A model generated the notes under the pieces. It did not search any database. It saw nothing but the letters and a program-made list of their open reading frames with translations, and was not told the DNA's origin. The translations under genes were made by a program, and so were the position numbers. A stretch of DNA of 15,095 nt from Corallincola sp. (GTDB taxonomy: Bacteria > Pseudomonadota > Gammaproteobacteria > Enterobacterales > Neiellaceae): positions 1 to 15,095 of the forward strand of contig JAGOCY010000005.1 of assembly GCA_017998495.1 (NCBI GenBank), in the 5' to 3' direction. Shown piece after piece: positions 7,791-15,095 of this stretch (positions are counted from its first letter, which is position 1; each line of letters opens with the position of its first letter).

Positions 7791-8183
7791 ATGGTTCCCA
7801 ATGATGAGATGGACGACTGGGCGGCCGCCATGGCCGAACAGGCCCTGTCCGAAGCGGAAGCGGCCAAGCCGGTAGAACTGCAGGAACTCAAGGATGAATC
7901 CGCTCCCATCTCAGCGGAAGAGAAGCGTCGACTGGATGCCATTCTCGATATTCCGGTGACCATTTCGATGGAGGTTGGGCGCAGCCAGATCAGCATTCGT
8001 AACCTGCTGCAGCTTAACCAGGGGTCGGTGGTGGAGCTGGATCGGGTGGCCGGTGAGCCGCTCGATGTGCTGGTGAATGGCACCCTGATCGCGCACGGTG
8101 AAGTGGTGGTGGTTAACGACAAGTTCGGTATCCGGCTGACCGACGTGATCAGCCAGATTGAACGTATCAAGAAGCTGCGCTGA
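7791..8183 (+). CDS. fliN: FliN, flagellar motor switch protein
   Basis: FliN builds the lower C ring with FliM and docks FliH/FliI there for export. The 130-residue product has an acidic, Ala-rich N-terminal extension (1-45) and one SpoA domain (about 48-125), recognisable by LDIPVTISMEVGRS at 52-65, the LNQGSVVELD turn, and VNDKFGIRLTDV near the end. Length matches the usual gammaproteobacterial FliN. A good AAGGAG (7777-7782) overlaps the fliM stop. The stop TGA shares its A with the ATG of fliO, so translation of the two is probably coupled. Confidence 0.97.
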   Translation: MVPNDEMDDWAAAMAEQALSEAEAAKPVELQELKDESAPISAEEKRRLDAILDIPVTISMEVGRSQISIRNLLQLNQGSVVELDRVAGEPLDVLVNGTLIAHGEVVVVNDKFGIRLTDVISQIERIKKLR

Positions 8184-8539
8184 TGCTGCTGGCGTTGGCA
8201 ACGGCCGTGGTTGACGGCGCAGCAGCCGCACCGACCCCCGATTGGGGACGGATCCTGCTGTCGCTGGGGGTGGTGCTGGCGCTGATCGCCGGTTTGGCAC
8301 TGGCTCTCAAACAGATGCGTCAGCGCATCGCCAGCAGTGGCGCCCTGATGCTTGAGGCATCGCTGCCGCTGGGGCGGCAGGAGCGGGTGGTGGTGGTACG
8401 CGTGGGTAACAGCCGGTTGCTGCTCGGGGTCACTGCCCATCAGGTGGCGACGCTCGCCAAGCTGCCTGATGCCACTGTGCAGACTCCGCCGCCGACGCAG
8501 GCGCGACGCTGGCCGTGGGCCGGCAAGGGGGCGCGCTGA
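8183..8539 (+). CDS. fliO: FliO, assembly factor of the flagellar export gate
   Basis: FliO is a small inner-membrane protein that helps assemble and stabilise FliP into the export gate but is not part of the final pore. The 118-residue product has a short Ala-rich N-terminus, one membrane helix at about 23-42, and a cytoplasmic FliO domain with the typical pattern [20 protein letters not shown] and GVTAHQV. A Pro/Arg-rich tail (WPWAGKG) follows. The ATG lies in TGATG with the fliN stop, and the stop lies in TGATG with fliP, so initiation at both ends is probably by ribosome hand-over. Family members are weakly conserved; the fliN-fliP position makes the call firm. Confidence 0.94.
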   Translation: MLLALATAVVDGAAAAPTPDWGRILLSLGVVLALIAGLALALKQMRQRIASSGALMLEASLPLGRQERVVVVRVGNSRLLLGVTAHQVATLAKLPDATVQTPPPTQARRWPWAGKGAR

Positions 8540-9276
8540 TGGCGCGCTGGTTGCTTGTGCTCTGTGCCCTGCTGGCCTGGCCGGTGGCGGCCGAACCGGG
8601 GGCGTTGACGGCGCTGACGGTGACCACCACGCCGGACGGCGGTCAGCAGTATTCGGTGACCCTGCAGGTGCTGGTCTTGATGACCATGCTCAGCTTCCTG
8701 CCGGCCATCATCATCATGATGACCTCCTTTACCCGCATCGCCATTGTGCTCTCCATCTTGCGTCAGGCGATCGGTCTCAACACCACCCCTTCGAACCAGA
8801 TCGTGGTTGGCCTGTCGCTGTTTATGACCCTATTCATCATGGCGCCGGTGTTTGATGAGGTGATCGACAAGGCGGTAGACCCCTACATGGCCGAGGAGAT
8901 CACCATGCCCGAGGCACTCAAGCGTGCGCAGTTGCCCTTCCGGGCCTTTATGCTGGATCAGACCCGTCAGAGCGATCTGGCGTCCTTTGCTGACATTGCC
9001 AAGCTGCCTGATGAGCAGCGTACCCCTGATGCGGTGCCGATGACGGTGCTGATCCCGGCCTTTGTCACCAGCGAGCTCAAGACCGCTTTTCAGATCGGCT
9101 TCATGCTGTTTATCCCCTTTCTGGTGATCGATCTGGTGGTGGCCTCGATCCTGATGGCGATGGGGATGATGATGCTGTCACCCATGATCGTGGCCTTGCC
9201 ATTCAAACTGATGCTGTTCGTGCTGGTGGATGGCTGGACACTGGTGTTGACCACGCTGGCTGGCAGCTTCGGCTAG
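8539..9276 (+). CDS. fliP: FliP, export gate pore subunit
   Basis: FliP forms, with FliQ and FliR, the helical export gate in the MS ring. Start at ATG 8539 gives 245 residues with a clean signal peptide, as known for FliP: Arg3, a hydrophobic core to about residue 14, and a likely cleavage VAA|E after Ala18. Conserved segments follow: [20 protein letters not shown] (51-70) and, after the periplasmic part, [20 protein letters not shown] near 194-213. Four membrane helices are expected in the mature protein. A GTG eight codons earlier keeps the frame open but would disrupt the signal peptide. AAGGGG at 8525-8530 serves as ribosome site, and the start overlaps the fliO stop by one base. Confidence 0.97.
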   Translation: MARWLLVLCALLAWPVAAEPGALTALTVTTTPDGGQQYSVTLQVLVLMTMLSFLPAIIIMMTSFTRIAIVLSILRQAIGLNTTPSNQIVVGLSLFMTLFIMAPVFDEVIDKAVDPYMAEEITMPEALKRAQLPFRAFMLDQTRQSDLASFADIAKLPDEQRTPDAVPMTVLIPAFVTSELKTAFQIGFMLFIPFLVIDLVVASILMAMGMMMLSPMIVALPFKLMLFVLVDGWTLVLTTLAGSFG

Positions 9277-9285
9277 GGGGAGAAG

Positions 9286-9555
9286 ATGAGCCCAGAACAG
9301 TTCGTTGAGATCTTTCGCCACGCCCTGTGGATGGTGATGATCCTGGCCAGTGCCGTGATCCTGCCGGCGCTGGCCGTTGGTTTGGTGGTGGCGATCTTTC
9401 AGGCGGCTACCTCCATTAACGAGCAGACCCTGTCGTTTCTGCCCAGGCTGGTGGTGACTCTGCTGGCGCTGATCATCTTTGGCCACTGGATCACCCGGGT
9501 ATTGATGGAGTTCACCATTGAGATGGTGCGGGAGATCCCCGCGCTGCTCAGCTGA
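9286..9555 (+). CDS. fliQ: FliQ, export gate subunit
   Basis: FliQ is the small two-helix component of the FliPQR gate, four copies wrapping the FliP/FliR core. The product is 89 residues, exactly the usual size. It has two membrane segments (about 13-38 and 54-75) joined by the conserved loop containing ATSINEQTLSFLPRL. A GGGGAGA stretch just after the fliP stop provides the ribosome site before ATG 9286. Its stop TGA overlaps the fliR ATG by one base. Confidence 0.97.
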   Translation: MSPEQFVEIFRHALWMVMILASAVILPALAVGLVVAIFQAATSINEQTLSFLPRLVVTLLALIIFGHWITRVLMEFTIEMVREIPALLS

Positions 9556-10331
9556 TGGACCTGACCTTCGCCACCATCGAAGCGGCACTGGCCAGTTACA
9601 TCTGGCCCTTCGCCCGCATCAGCGCCATGTTTATGACCATGGTGGTGATCGGTAGTCAGAACGTACCCACTCGCATCCGCTTGGTACTGTCGCTGGTGGT
9701 CACCATGGCGGTGGCCCCGGTGCTGCCGCCGATGCCGCCGGTGGCCCTGTTCTCTTTTGAGGCCGTGCTGGTACTCGGCCAGCAGATCCTGATCGGCACC
9801 GCCGTTGGCCTGTTCACCCAGTTTATCCTGCACACCTTTGTCATGGCCGGTCACTTTATCGGCATGCAGACCAGTCTTGGTTTTGCCAACGTGGTTGACC
9901 CCGGCAATGGCCAGTCGGTGCCTGTGATCGGCCAGTTTTTCCTAATGCTGGCGACCCTGATTTTTTTGGTGATCGATGGCCATCTGATCCTGATCCGGAT
10001 GCTGGCGGACAGTTTTCACACCATTCCGGTCGGCCGCAGTGGCTTTGATCCCGGCAGCTGGAAGGTGCTGGCGGACTGGTTTGGCTGGGTGTTTGCTGCC
10101 GCTTTGGCGATGAGCATCTCGGAACTGGTGGCCTTGCTGGTGATCAACATCGCCTTTGGCATCATGACCCGGGCGGCACCGCAGCTGAACATCTTCACCA
10201 TTGGCTTTCCGGTCACCATGATGTCCGGGTTGTTGGTGATCTGGCTGACCCTGACCGACTTTAACCATCACTTTGAACTGCAGTGGGAACGCGGGGTTGA
10301 TGCCCTGTGCAACCTGCTGCAGGTGTGCTGA
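9555..10331 (+). CDS. fliR: FliR, export gate subunit
   Basis: FliR contributes one copy to the export gate and contacts FlhB. The 258-residue product is largely membrane-embedded, with about five to six hydrophobic segments. Recognisable family stretches are GHFIGMQTSLGFANVVDP near 97-114 and RAAPQLNIFTIGFP near 210-223. It begins within TGATG at the fliQ stop and ends 12 nt before flhB. The gene contains a run of seven T (9961-9967, codons for Ile-Phe-Leu) in otherwise GC-rich DNA; the frame reads through it without interruption. Confidence 0.97.
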   Translation: MDLTFATIEAALASYIWPFARISAMFMTMVVIGSQNVPTRIRLVLSLVVTMAVAPVLPPMPPVALFSFEAVLVLGQQILIGTAVGLFTQFILHTFVMAGHFIGMQTSLGFANVVDPGNGQSVPVIGQFFLMLATLIFLVIDGHLILIRMLADSFHTIPVGRSGFDPGSWKVLADWFGWVFAAALAMSISELVALLVINIAFGIMTRAAPQLNIFTIGFPVTMMSGLLVIWLTLTDFNHHFELQWERGVDALCNLLQVC

Positions 10332-10336
10332 GGAGG
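10331..10336 (+). promoter_or_regulatory. Perfect Shine-Dalgarno AGGAGG of flhB
   Basis: AGGAGG overlaps the last base of the fliR stop and stands 7 nt before ATG 10344. It is a full anti-16S match, fixing the flhB start and suggesting efficient independent initiation after the coupled fliQ/fliR pair. Confidence 0.85.
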
Positions 10337-10343
10337 CCTGGCG

Positions 10344-11471
10344 ATGGCCGCTGACAGCGACCAGGAACGGTCAGAAGAACCCACAGGCAAACGATTAGAA
10401 GAGGCCCGTAGCAAGGGCCAGATCGCCCGTTCCAAAGAGCTGCAGATGATGGTGGTGCTGCTGGCCGGCGCGGTCGGCCTGTGGCTGTTTGCCGAGCCGC
10501 TGTCGCGGGCGCTGGTCACCATCTGCAAGCGCTTGCTGAGCATCCCCCGCGACGATCTCTATGACGAGAATGTGCTCGGGGCTGATATCGCCGCGGCCCT
10601 GTGGGAGCTGCTGCCGCCGCTGGGTGGCTGGATGGCGCTGGTGGCCCTGGCCGCTTTTGTCGGCTCTATCGTGATGGGGGGCTTGAACTTCAGCAGTGAG
10701 GCGATGGGCTTCCGCTGGTCCAAGATGTCACCGCTGGCCGGCATCAAGCGTATGTTCGGCACCCATGGCCTGGTGGAGCTGATCAAATCCGTTGCCAAGG
10801 TGGTGGTGATCGCTGCGGTCTGTTATTGGCTGCTGGCGGCGCTGTTCGACAGCATTCTCCATCTCTCGGCGGAGACCTTTCCGGGCAACCTGATCCGGGC
10901 GCTGGAACTGGTGTTGATGATCATCATCCTCCTCTGCGCATCGTTGGCGGTGATCGCGGTGATCGATGTGCCTTACCAGCTGTGGGAGCACAAACAGCAG
11001 CTGATGATGACCAAGCAGGAGGTGCGCGATGAGCACAAGGATGTCGAGGGTAACCCCGAGATCAAGCGGCGTATTCGCCGCGTGCAGTACGAGATGTCGG
11101 CACGACGGATGATGGCAGAGGTGCCCAAGGCGGATGTGGTGGTGACCAACCCCACTCACTTCTCGGTGGCACTCAAGTATGAGGCGGAGAAGGGGGCTCC
11201 GCGGGTGGTGGCCAAGGGCAGCGATGAGCTGGCCATGAAGATCCGCGAGATCGCCCGTGCCTACGAGGTGCCGATCATCAGCGCGCCACCCTTATGCCGC
11301 GCGCTCTACCACAGTACCGAGCTGGATCGCGAGATCCCGGATGGGCTGTTCGTGGCCGTCGCCCAGGTACTGGCGTATGTGATGCAGCTGAAATCCTGGC
11401 GCAAAGGGCGAGGGCATCGGCCCAAACCGCTGCCGGGCAGCTTGCCGATTCCCCCGGAGCTGCAGCGCTAA
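10344..11471 (+). CDS. flhB: FlhB, export substrate-specificity switch protein
   Basis: FlhB sits around the FliPQR gate and, together with FliK, switches export from hook to filament proteins after self-cleavage. The 375-residue product has a charged N-terminus (EERSEEPT-like, with TGKRLEEARSKGQIARSKE), four membrane segments within about 35-210, and a long charged linker helix (214-262). The autocleavage motif NPTH is at 269-272, the same numbering as in Salmonella, so self-cleavage should be intact. The C-terminal tail is basic and Pro-rich (about 351-375). It is the last gene of the fliK unit: its stop is followed by a short gap and a new sigma-54 promoter. Confidence 0.98.
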   Translation: MAADSDQERSEEPTGKRLEEARSKGQIARSKELQMMVVLLAGAVGLWLFAEPLSRALVTICKRLLSIPRDDLYDENVLGADIAAALWELLPPLGGWMALVALAAFVGSIVMGGLNFSSEAMGFRWSKMSPLAGIKRMFGTHGLVELIKSVAKVVVIAAVCYWLLAALFDSILHLSAETFPGNLIRALELVLMIIILLCASLAVIAVIDVPYQLWEHKQQLMMTKQEVRDEHKDVEGNPEIKRRIRRVQYEMSARRMMAEVPKADVVVTNPTHFSVALKYEAEKGAPRVVAKGSDELAMKIREIARAYEVPIISAPPLCRALYHSTELDREIPDGLFVAVAQVLAYVMQLKSWRKGRGHRPKPLPGSLPIPPELQR

Positions 11472-11500
11472 CGACGGCGTGCACCTGTGTTGGCGGCTAA

Positions 11501-11516
11501 TGGCCTGACTCTTGCT
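11501..11516 (+). promoter_or_regulatory. Sigma-54 (RpoN) promoter upstream of flhA
   Basis: TGGCCT-GACTC-TTGCT matches the sigma-54 pattern with GG at -24, GC at -12 and exactly 10 nt between them; the one departure from TGGYAC is CCT for CAC at the end of the first block. It lies 29 nt past the flhB stop. The predicted start point is near 11526-11528. Its resemblance in layout to the fliK promoter (immediately after the preceding gene's stop) supports it as real. Confidence 0.8.
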
Positions 11517-11557
11517 TTGGCCATGCCATGTCAACCATCCGACACGTCGTAGCGCCG

Positions 11558-13654
11558 ATGGAACTTTCTTCAACCTTGTCCCGACTGCGGCTGGCCGATC
11601 TGCGCAAGATCCAGGGCATCGGTGCGCCGGTACTGGTACTGGCCACGCTGGCGATGGTGGTGTTGCCACTGCCAGCGTTCCTGCTTGACCTGCTGTTCAG
11701 CTTTAACATCGCGCTGGCGATGGTGGTGCTGCTGGTGTCGGTGTATAGCCTGCGGCCACTCGATTTCTCCGCTTTTCCCACGGTGTTGCTGATCGCCACG
11801 CTGCTGCGACTGGCGCTCAACGTGGCTTCAACCCGGGTGATCCTGATGCATGGCCATGAGGGGCCGGAAGCGGCGGGCCATGTGATTGAAGCCTTTGCGG
11901 CGGTGGTGATTGGTGGCAGCTATGCCGTCGGTCTGGTGGTGTTCCTGATCCTGGTGATCATCAACTTCATCGTGGTCACCAAAGGTGCCGGCCGTATCTC
12001 TGAAGTGAGCGCTCGTTTCACCCTTGACGCCATGCCGGGCAAGCAGATGGCCATTGATGCCGATCTCAATGCCGGCCTCATCACCCAGGAGCAGGCTAGC
12101 CAGCGGCGTGAAGAGGTGGCCCAGGAGGCAGATTTCTACGGCTCTATGGATGGTGCCAGCAAGTTCGTCAAAGGGGATGCCATCGCTGGCATCCTCATCA
12201 TGTTTATCAACATCATCGGCGGCTTCATCATCGGCATGATCAACTACGGTCTGTCGTTCTCCGAAGCGCTGGAGATCTACACCATCCTCACCATTGGTGA
12301 TGGCCTGGTGGCCCAGATCCCAGGTCTGCTGCTGTCGGTGGCCTCGGCCATCATGGTCACCCGCCAAAGCAAAGCCCATGAGATGGGCGCCCAGGTGATG
12401 GGCCAGATGTTTGACAAGCCCCGAGCCCTGATTGTCGCCGGCTCGATCTTGACGGTCATGGGCATAGTGCCGGGCATGCCCCATTTTGCTTTTCTGACCT
12501 TGGCTGCCGGCTGTCTGGGTGGCGCCTGGTGGAACATGAAGCAGCAGCGTCAGGCTGAGCAGGCCGCTGCCCAGGCGGCTAGTCGCCCCGCAGAGCCCAG
12601 CCGTAGCGAACAGAAAGAGTTGGGTTGGGACGATGTGCAGCATGTAGATGTGATCGGGCTGGAAGTCGGTTATCGCCTGATCCCCCTGGTCGATAAGGCT
12701 CAGGGCGGTGAACTGCTCAATCGCATCAAGGGGGTACGGCGCAAGCTGTCGCAGGAGCTGGGCTTCCTGGTGCCGCCGGTGCACATTCGTGACAACCTTG
12801 ATCTGTCGCCTAACAGCTATCGCATTTCGCTGCTGGGGGTCACCATCGGCGAAGCCGAGATCCGCCATGACAATGAATTGGCGATCAACCCCGGCCAGGT
12901 GTTTGGCAAGCTCGAAGGGGCGGTCACCAAAGATCCAGCCTTTGGCCTGGAGGCGGTATGGATCTCGCCCACCCAGCGTGATCGCGCCCAGGCACTGGGC
13001 TACACCGTGGTTGACGCCGCCACTGTGGTGGCTACCCACCTGTCGCAGATCCTCACCAATAACGCGGCCCAGCTGCTCGGCCACGACGAAGTGCAGAACC
13101 TGCTTGATCGTATGGCCCGCACCCAGGCCAAGCTGGTGGAAGGGCTGGTGCCAGACATCATGTCGCTCGGCACCATCGCCAAGGTGATGCAGAACCTGTT
13201 GCACGAAGGGGTGCCGATCCGCGATCTGCGCACCCTGATCCAGACCCTCAAAGAATATGGTCCGCGCAGCCAGGATGCCGATGTGCTCACCGCTGCCTGC
13301 CGTATTGCCCTGCGCCGGCTGATCATTCAGGAGGTCTCGGGCGCGAACGCCGAGCTGCCTGTCATCACTTTGGCGCCAGAGCTGGAACAGATGCTGCATA
13401 AGTCGATGCAGGCAACGGGCGGCGAGGGCGCCGGACTGGAGCCAGGGTTAGCTGAGCGTCTACAGCAATCGCTGACGACCGCTGCATCGGAGCAGGAATT
13501 GATGGGCCAACCGGCCATTCTCCTCACCTCTGGTGTCCTGCGCAGCACTCTGGCCCGCTTCGTCAAATTCACCATTCCCGGTCTGCGGGTGCTCTCCTAC
13601 CAGGAGGTACCTGATGACAAAAGAATTCGCATTGTACGGTCGATTGGTCGTTGA
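11558..13654 (+). CDS. flhA: FlhA, export gate channel and substrate-docking platform
   Basis: FlhA forms the nonameric ring of the export gate; its membrane part uses the ion gradient and its cytosolic part docks chaperone-substrate complexes. The start at 11558 gives 698 residues. The ATG at 11528 adds ten (708 residues) but would lie at the predicted sigma-54 start point with no leader. The shorter N-terminus also begins about 24 residues before the first helix (APVLVLATLAMVVLPLPAF). Family marks in the 698 numbering are the FHIPEP-type segment GRISEVSARFTLDAMPG from 145, DADLNAG at 167-173, FYGSMDGASKFVKGD with D198 (equivalent to the essential D208 of Salmonella), and GIVPGMP at 302-308. 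An Ala/Gln linker and the cytosolic domain (from about 355) follow. No strong Shine-Dalgarno precedes either candidate start. Confidence 0.93.
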   Translation: MELSSTLSRLRLADLRKIQGIGAPVLVLATLAMVVLPLPAFLLDLLFSFNIALAMVVLLVSVYSLRPLDFSAFPTVLLIATLLRLALNVASTRVILMHGHEGPEAAGHVIEAFAAVVIGGSYAVGLVVFLILVIINFIVVTKGAGRISEVSARFTLDAMPGKQMAIDADLNAGLITQEQASQRREEVAQEADFYGSMDGASKFVKGDAIAGILIMFINIIGGFIIGMINYGLSFSEALEIYTILTIGDGLVAQIPGLLLSVASAIMVTRQSKAHEMGAQVMGQMFDKPRALIVAGSILTVMGIVPGMPHFAFLTLAAGCLGGAWWNMKQQRQAEQAAAQAASRPAEPSRSEQKELGWDDVQHVDVIGLEVGYRLIPLVDKAQGGELLNRIKGVRRKLSQELGFLVPPVHIRDNLDLSPNSYRISLLGVTIGEAEIRHDNELAINPGQVFGKLEGAVTKDPAFGLEAVWISPTQRDRAQALGYTVVDAATVVATHLSQILTNNAAQLLGHDEVQNLLDRMARTQAKLVEGLVPDIMSLGTIAKVMQNLLHEGVPIRDLRTLIQTLKEYGPRSQDADVLTAACRIALRRLIIQEVSGANAELPVITLAPELEQMLHKSMQATGGEGAGLEPGLAERLQQSLTTAASEQELMGQPAILLTSGVLRSTLARFVKFTIPGLRVLSYQEVPDDKRIRIVRSIGR

Positions 13655-13685
13655 GATGGCCGAGGCTGAGAGGGCAACAGCATGA
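13614..13685 (+). CDS. Possible 23-residue leader peptide coupled to flhF
   Basis: ATG 13614 opens a 23-codon frame (MTKEFALYGRLVVEMAEAER followed by ATA). It is shifted relative to flhA and overlaps the last 13 codons of that gene. A perfect AGGAGG (13602-13607) lies 6 nt before it. Its TGA (13683-13685) overlaps the flhF ATG in an ATGA arrangement, the usual geometry of translational coupling. I do not recognise the peptide. The AGGAGG and ATG also encode flhA residues Gln-Glu-Val-Pro-Asp-Asp, a conserved-looking tail, so the signal may be a by-product of the FlhA sequence. Whether the peptide is made is unknown. Confidence 0.3.
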   Translation: MTKEFALYGRLVVEMAEAERATA

Positions 13686-15095
13686 AAATCAAACGTTTTG
13701 TAGCCAAAGATATGCGTACGGCACTGGCTGAGGTCAAACAGCTGCTGGGCCCGGATGCGGTCATCCTGTCCAACAAGAAAACCGCCGAAGGGGTGGAGAT
13801 TGTGGCCGCGGTTGATCCGCAGGCAACGCCCGCGCCGGTCGCTGCCAAAGCGACGGTGGCCGCGCGTCGGCCGGTTGACGATGAGCTGCCGTCGGATCGG
13901 GTGTCACTGGCCAGCGGCAAAATGCCCGCGCTTGGCGGTGTTAACGCCCAGGCCAAGGCCAGCGCCATTGCCGCCAGCCTGCAGGAGCTGCTGTCGCGCC
14001 AGGTGCAGCAGCCGGAGCCGAGCGCCAGCGCGCCACGCCCCATCGTCGCTGGGGCCAAGCCGCTGCCGCGGCCGGACGACAGCAACGTGCGTAGCGTCAA
14101 GTTCCCCAAGATCGCGCCGCGTGGCGCCGAGCAGCAACCGCAGCCGCGCAACTTCGGCCGGCCGGCCGGTGGCGATGAACTGGGGCAGATGCGCCAGGAG
14201 CTGGCTCAATTGCGTGGCATGCTGCAGCACCAGCTGTCGGGCCTGCTGTGGCAGGACATGGAGCGCCGCGATCCGCTGCGCGCCATGCTCATCGATCGCC
14301 TGCAGCGCTTTGGTTTCGATCATCATCTGGCCGAGCAGATCGCCTGCTATGTACCCGAGGAGTGGCAGCATGAGGCGGCCTGGCCGCAGGTGCTCAATCT
14401 GCTGGCCGAGCAGGTGCGCACTGGCCGTGATGAGATCCTGCGCCAAGGCGGTGTGGTCGCGCTGGTGGGCCCCACCGGTGTCGGCAAAACCACCACCATC
14501 GCCAAGCTGGCCGCCCGTTTTGCCCGTGCCCATGGGCCGGATAGTGTGGCCCTGATCAGCACTGATACCTACCGCATCGGCGCCCATGAGCAGCTGGCCA
14601 CCTATGGCCGCATCATCGGCTGTCAGGTCAAAGTGGCCCACGATGCCAACGAATTGACTGAACATCTGCAGCGCTTTCGCAACCGCAAGCTGGTGCTGAT
14701 CGACACGGCCGGCATGAGCCAGCGTGACGAGCGCCTGCACGCCCATCTCGAGAGCCTGCTGCGTGACACCAATGCCAACATCCGCAGCTATCTGGTGCTG
14801 CCGGCCAACGGTCAGCGCCGGGTAATGCAGGAGACGGTGGAACACTTCCGTTGTGTGACCCTGTCCGGGCTGATTGTCAGCAAAGTTGATGAATGCCTGA
14901 GTTTGGGTGAAATCCTCGGGGTCGCAATTCAAAATGCCCTGTCGATCAGCTATCTTACGGACGGACAACGGGTTCCGGAGGACCTCGCAGTAGCCGATGG
15001 TCTGCAACTGGTCGAAATGGCCAATGCACTTTTGGAACAGTCGCCGGAACCGGCATATCCTTGGATGACAGATCCGCAAAGCGGATCCTCGGCGG
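13682..15095 (+). CDS. flhF: FlhF, SRP-type GTPase for polar flagellum placement (3' end outside window)
   Basis: FlhF is a signal-recognition-particle-like GTPase that marks the cell pole and recruits FliF, setting flagellum position with FlhG. The frame is open from ATG 13682 to the right edge: 471 codons, no stop. The conserved N-terminal B domain starts MKIKRFVAKDMRTALAEVK (about 1-45). It is followed by a Pro/Ala/Arg/Gln linker (about 50-165), an N domain of helices (about 170-250) and the GTPase G domain: GPTGVGKT at 263-270 (P-loop), STDTYRIGAHEQL (SRP-type I-box region), DTAGM at 341-345 and SKVDE at 400-404 (guanine motif; Ser where Thr is usual). GAGAGGG-like SD (AGAGGG near 13669-13674) precedes the ATG. 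flhG would be expected next. Confidence 0.96.
   Translation, partial: MKIKRFVAKDMRTALAEVKQLLGPDAVILSNKKTAEGVEIVAAVDPQATPAPVAAKATVAARRPVDDELPSDRVSLASGKMPALGGVNAQAKASAIAASLQELLSRQVQQPEPSASAPRPIVAGAKPLPRPDDSNVRSVKFPKIAPRGAEQQPQPRNFGRPAGGDELGQMRQELAQLRGMLQHQLSGLLWQDMERRDPLRAMLIDRLQRFGFDHHLAEQIACYVPEEWQHEAAWPQVLNLLAEQVRTGRDEILRQGGVVALVGPTGVGKTTTIAKLAARFARAHGPDSVALISTDTYRIGAHEQLATYGRIIGCQVKVAHDANELTEHLQRFRNRKLVLIDTAGMSQRDERLHAHLESLLRDTNANIRSYLVLPANGQRRVMQETVEHFRCVTLSGLIVSKVDECLSLGEILGVAIQNALSISYLTDGQRVPEDLAVADGLQLVEMANALLEQSPEPAYPWMTDPQSGSSA

Noticed and set aside
8515..8538. GTG start eight codons upstream for fliP
   Set aside because: It would put GRQGGAL before the signal peptide and lie inside fliO; ATG 8539 in the TGATG overlap gives a proper signal sequence and SD spacing.
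11828..13399. Long open frame (523 codons) on the minus strand opposite flhA, and a similar 410-codon one at 637-1869
   Set aside because: Both lie entirely or mostly opposite intact, well-conserved flagellar genes, translate to His/Gln/Arg-rich sequence with no recognisable domain, and are expected by chance in GC-rich coding DNA.
13755..14555. 266-codon plus-strand frame inside flhF
   Set aside because: It is a shifted frame over flhF; its translation is Arg/Ser/Cys/Pro-rich noise, while the flhF frame carries all GTPase motifs.
1..15095. Accessory or undescribed multi-gene system, mobile element, CRISPR, RNA gene or phage remnant
   Set aside because: Every reading frame of substance is a known flagellar gene in conserved order, on one strand, with gaps under 100 bases; no transposase, integrase, direct-repeat array or tRNA-like sequence was seen.

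Overview
This window is an uninterrupted, single-strand flagellar gene cluster. It runs from the 3' end of fliF to most of flhF, all on the plus strand: fliF(3' end)-fliG-fliH-fliI-fliJ | fliK-fliL-fliM-fliN-fliO-fliP-fliQ-fliR-flhB | flhA-flhF(5' part). The DNA is GC-rich. A block in which fliEFGHIJ, fliK-to-flhB and flhA-flhF follow each other directly is typical of polar-flagellated Gammaproteobacteria of the Vibrio/Aeromonas/Shewanella type. Presence of flhF (polar placement) and two sigma-54-like promoters agree with that. The high GC and the protein sequences suggest an Aeromonadaceae-like relative, but the genus is an inference and cannot be fixed from this sequence alone.

Region 1 (1-4217) encodes the base of the motor and the export ATPase: FliF C-terminus (MS ring, FliG-binding tail), FliG (rotor/torque), FliH (ATPase stator/regulator), FliI (ATPase), FliJ (central stalk/escort). 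Genes are separated by 3-10 nt or overlap (fliH/fliI by 29 nt), so this is one operon whose promoter lies upstream of the window.

Region 2 (4218-11471) opens with a 98-nt gap carrying a well-formed sigma-54 promoter (4221-4236). It then encodes FliK (hook-length ruler), FliL (stator-associated), FliM/FliN (C ring/switch), FliO/P/Q/R (export gate and its assembly factor) and FlhB (export switch). A short GC-rich hairpin sits in the 78-nt fliK-fliL gap. From fliL to flhB the genes are nearly gapless, and three junctions share the one-base stop/start overlap TGATG.

Region 3 (11472-15095) begins with a second sigma-54 promoter (11501-11516) immediately before flhA (export gate channel/substrate platform). 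flhF (SRP-type GTPase) follows and runs off the right edge. The promoter position argues that FlhA starts at 11558 and not at the ATG at 11528. A 23-codon reading frame with a perfect AGGAGG site overlaps the end of flhA, and its stop overlaps the flhF start codon.

Together the genes build rotor and switch (FliF/G/M/N), ATPase complex (FliH/I/J), export gate (FlhA, FlhB, FliP/Q/R with FliO), substrate-specificity switch (FliK/FlhB) and polar siting (FlhF). I see no mobile element, tRNA/rRNA, CRISPR array, or accessory gene, and no evidence of an undescribed multi-gene system. The points worth a second look are regulatory or local: the two promoters, the FlhA start, the micro-ORF before flhF, the fliK/fliL hairpin, and a perfectly periodic glycine ladder in FliH. 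No gene-free stretch exceeds 100 bases.
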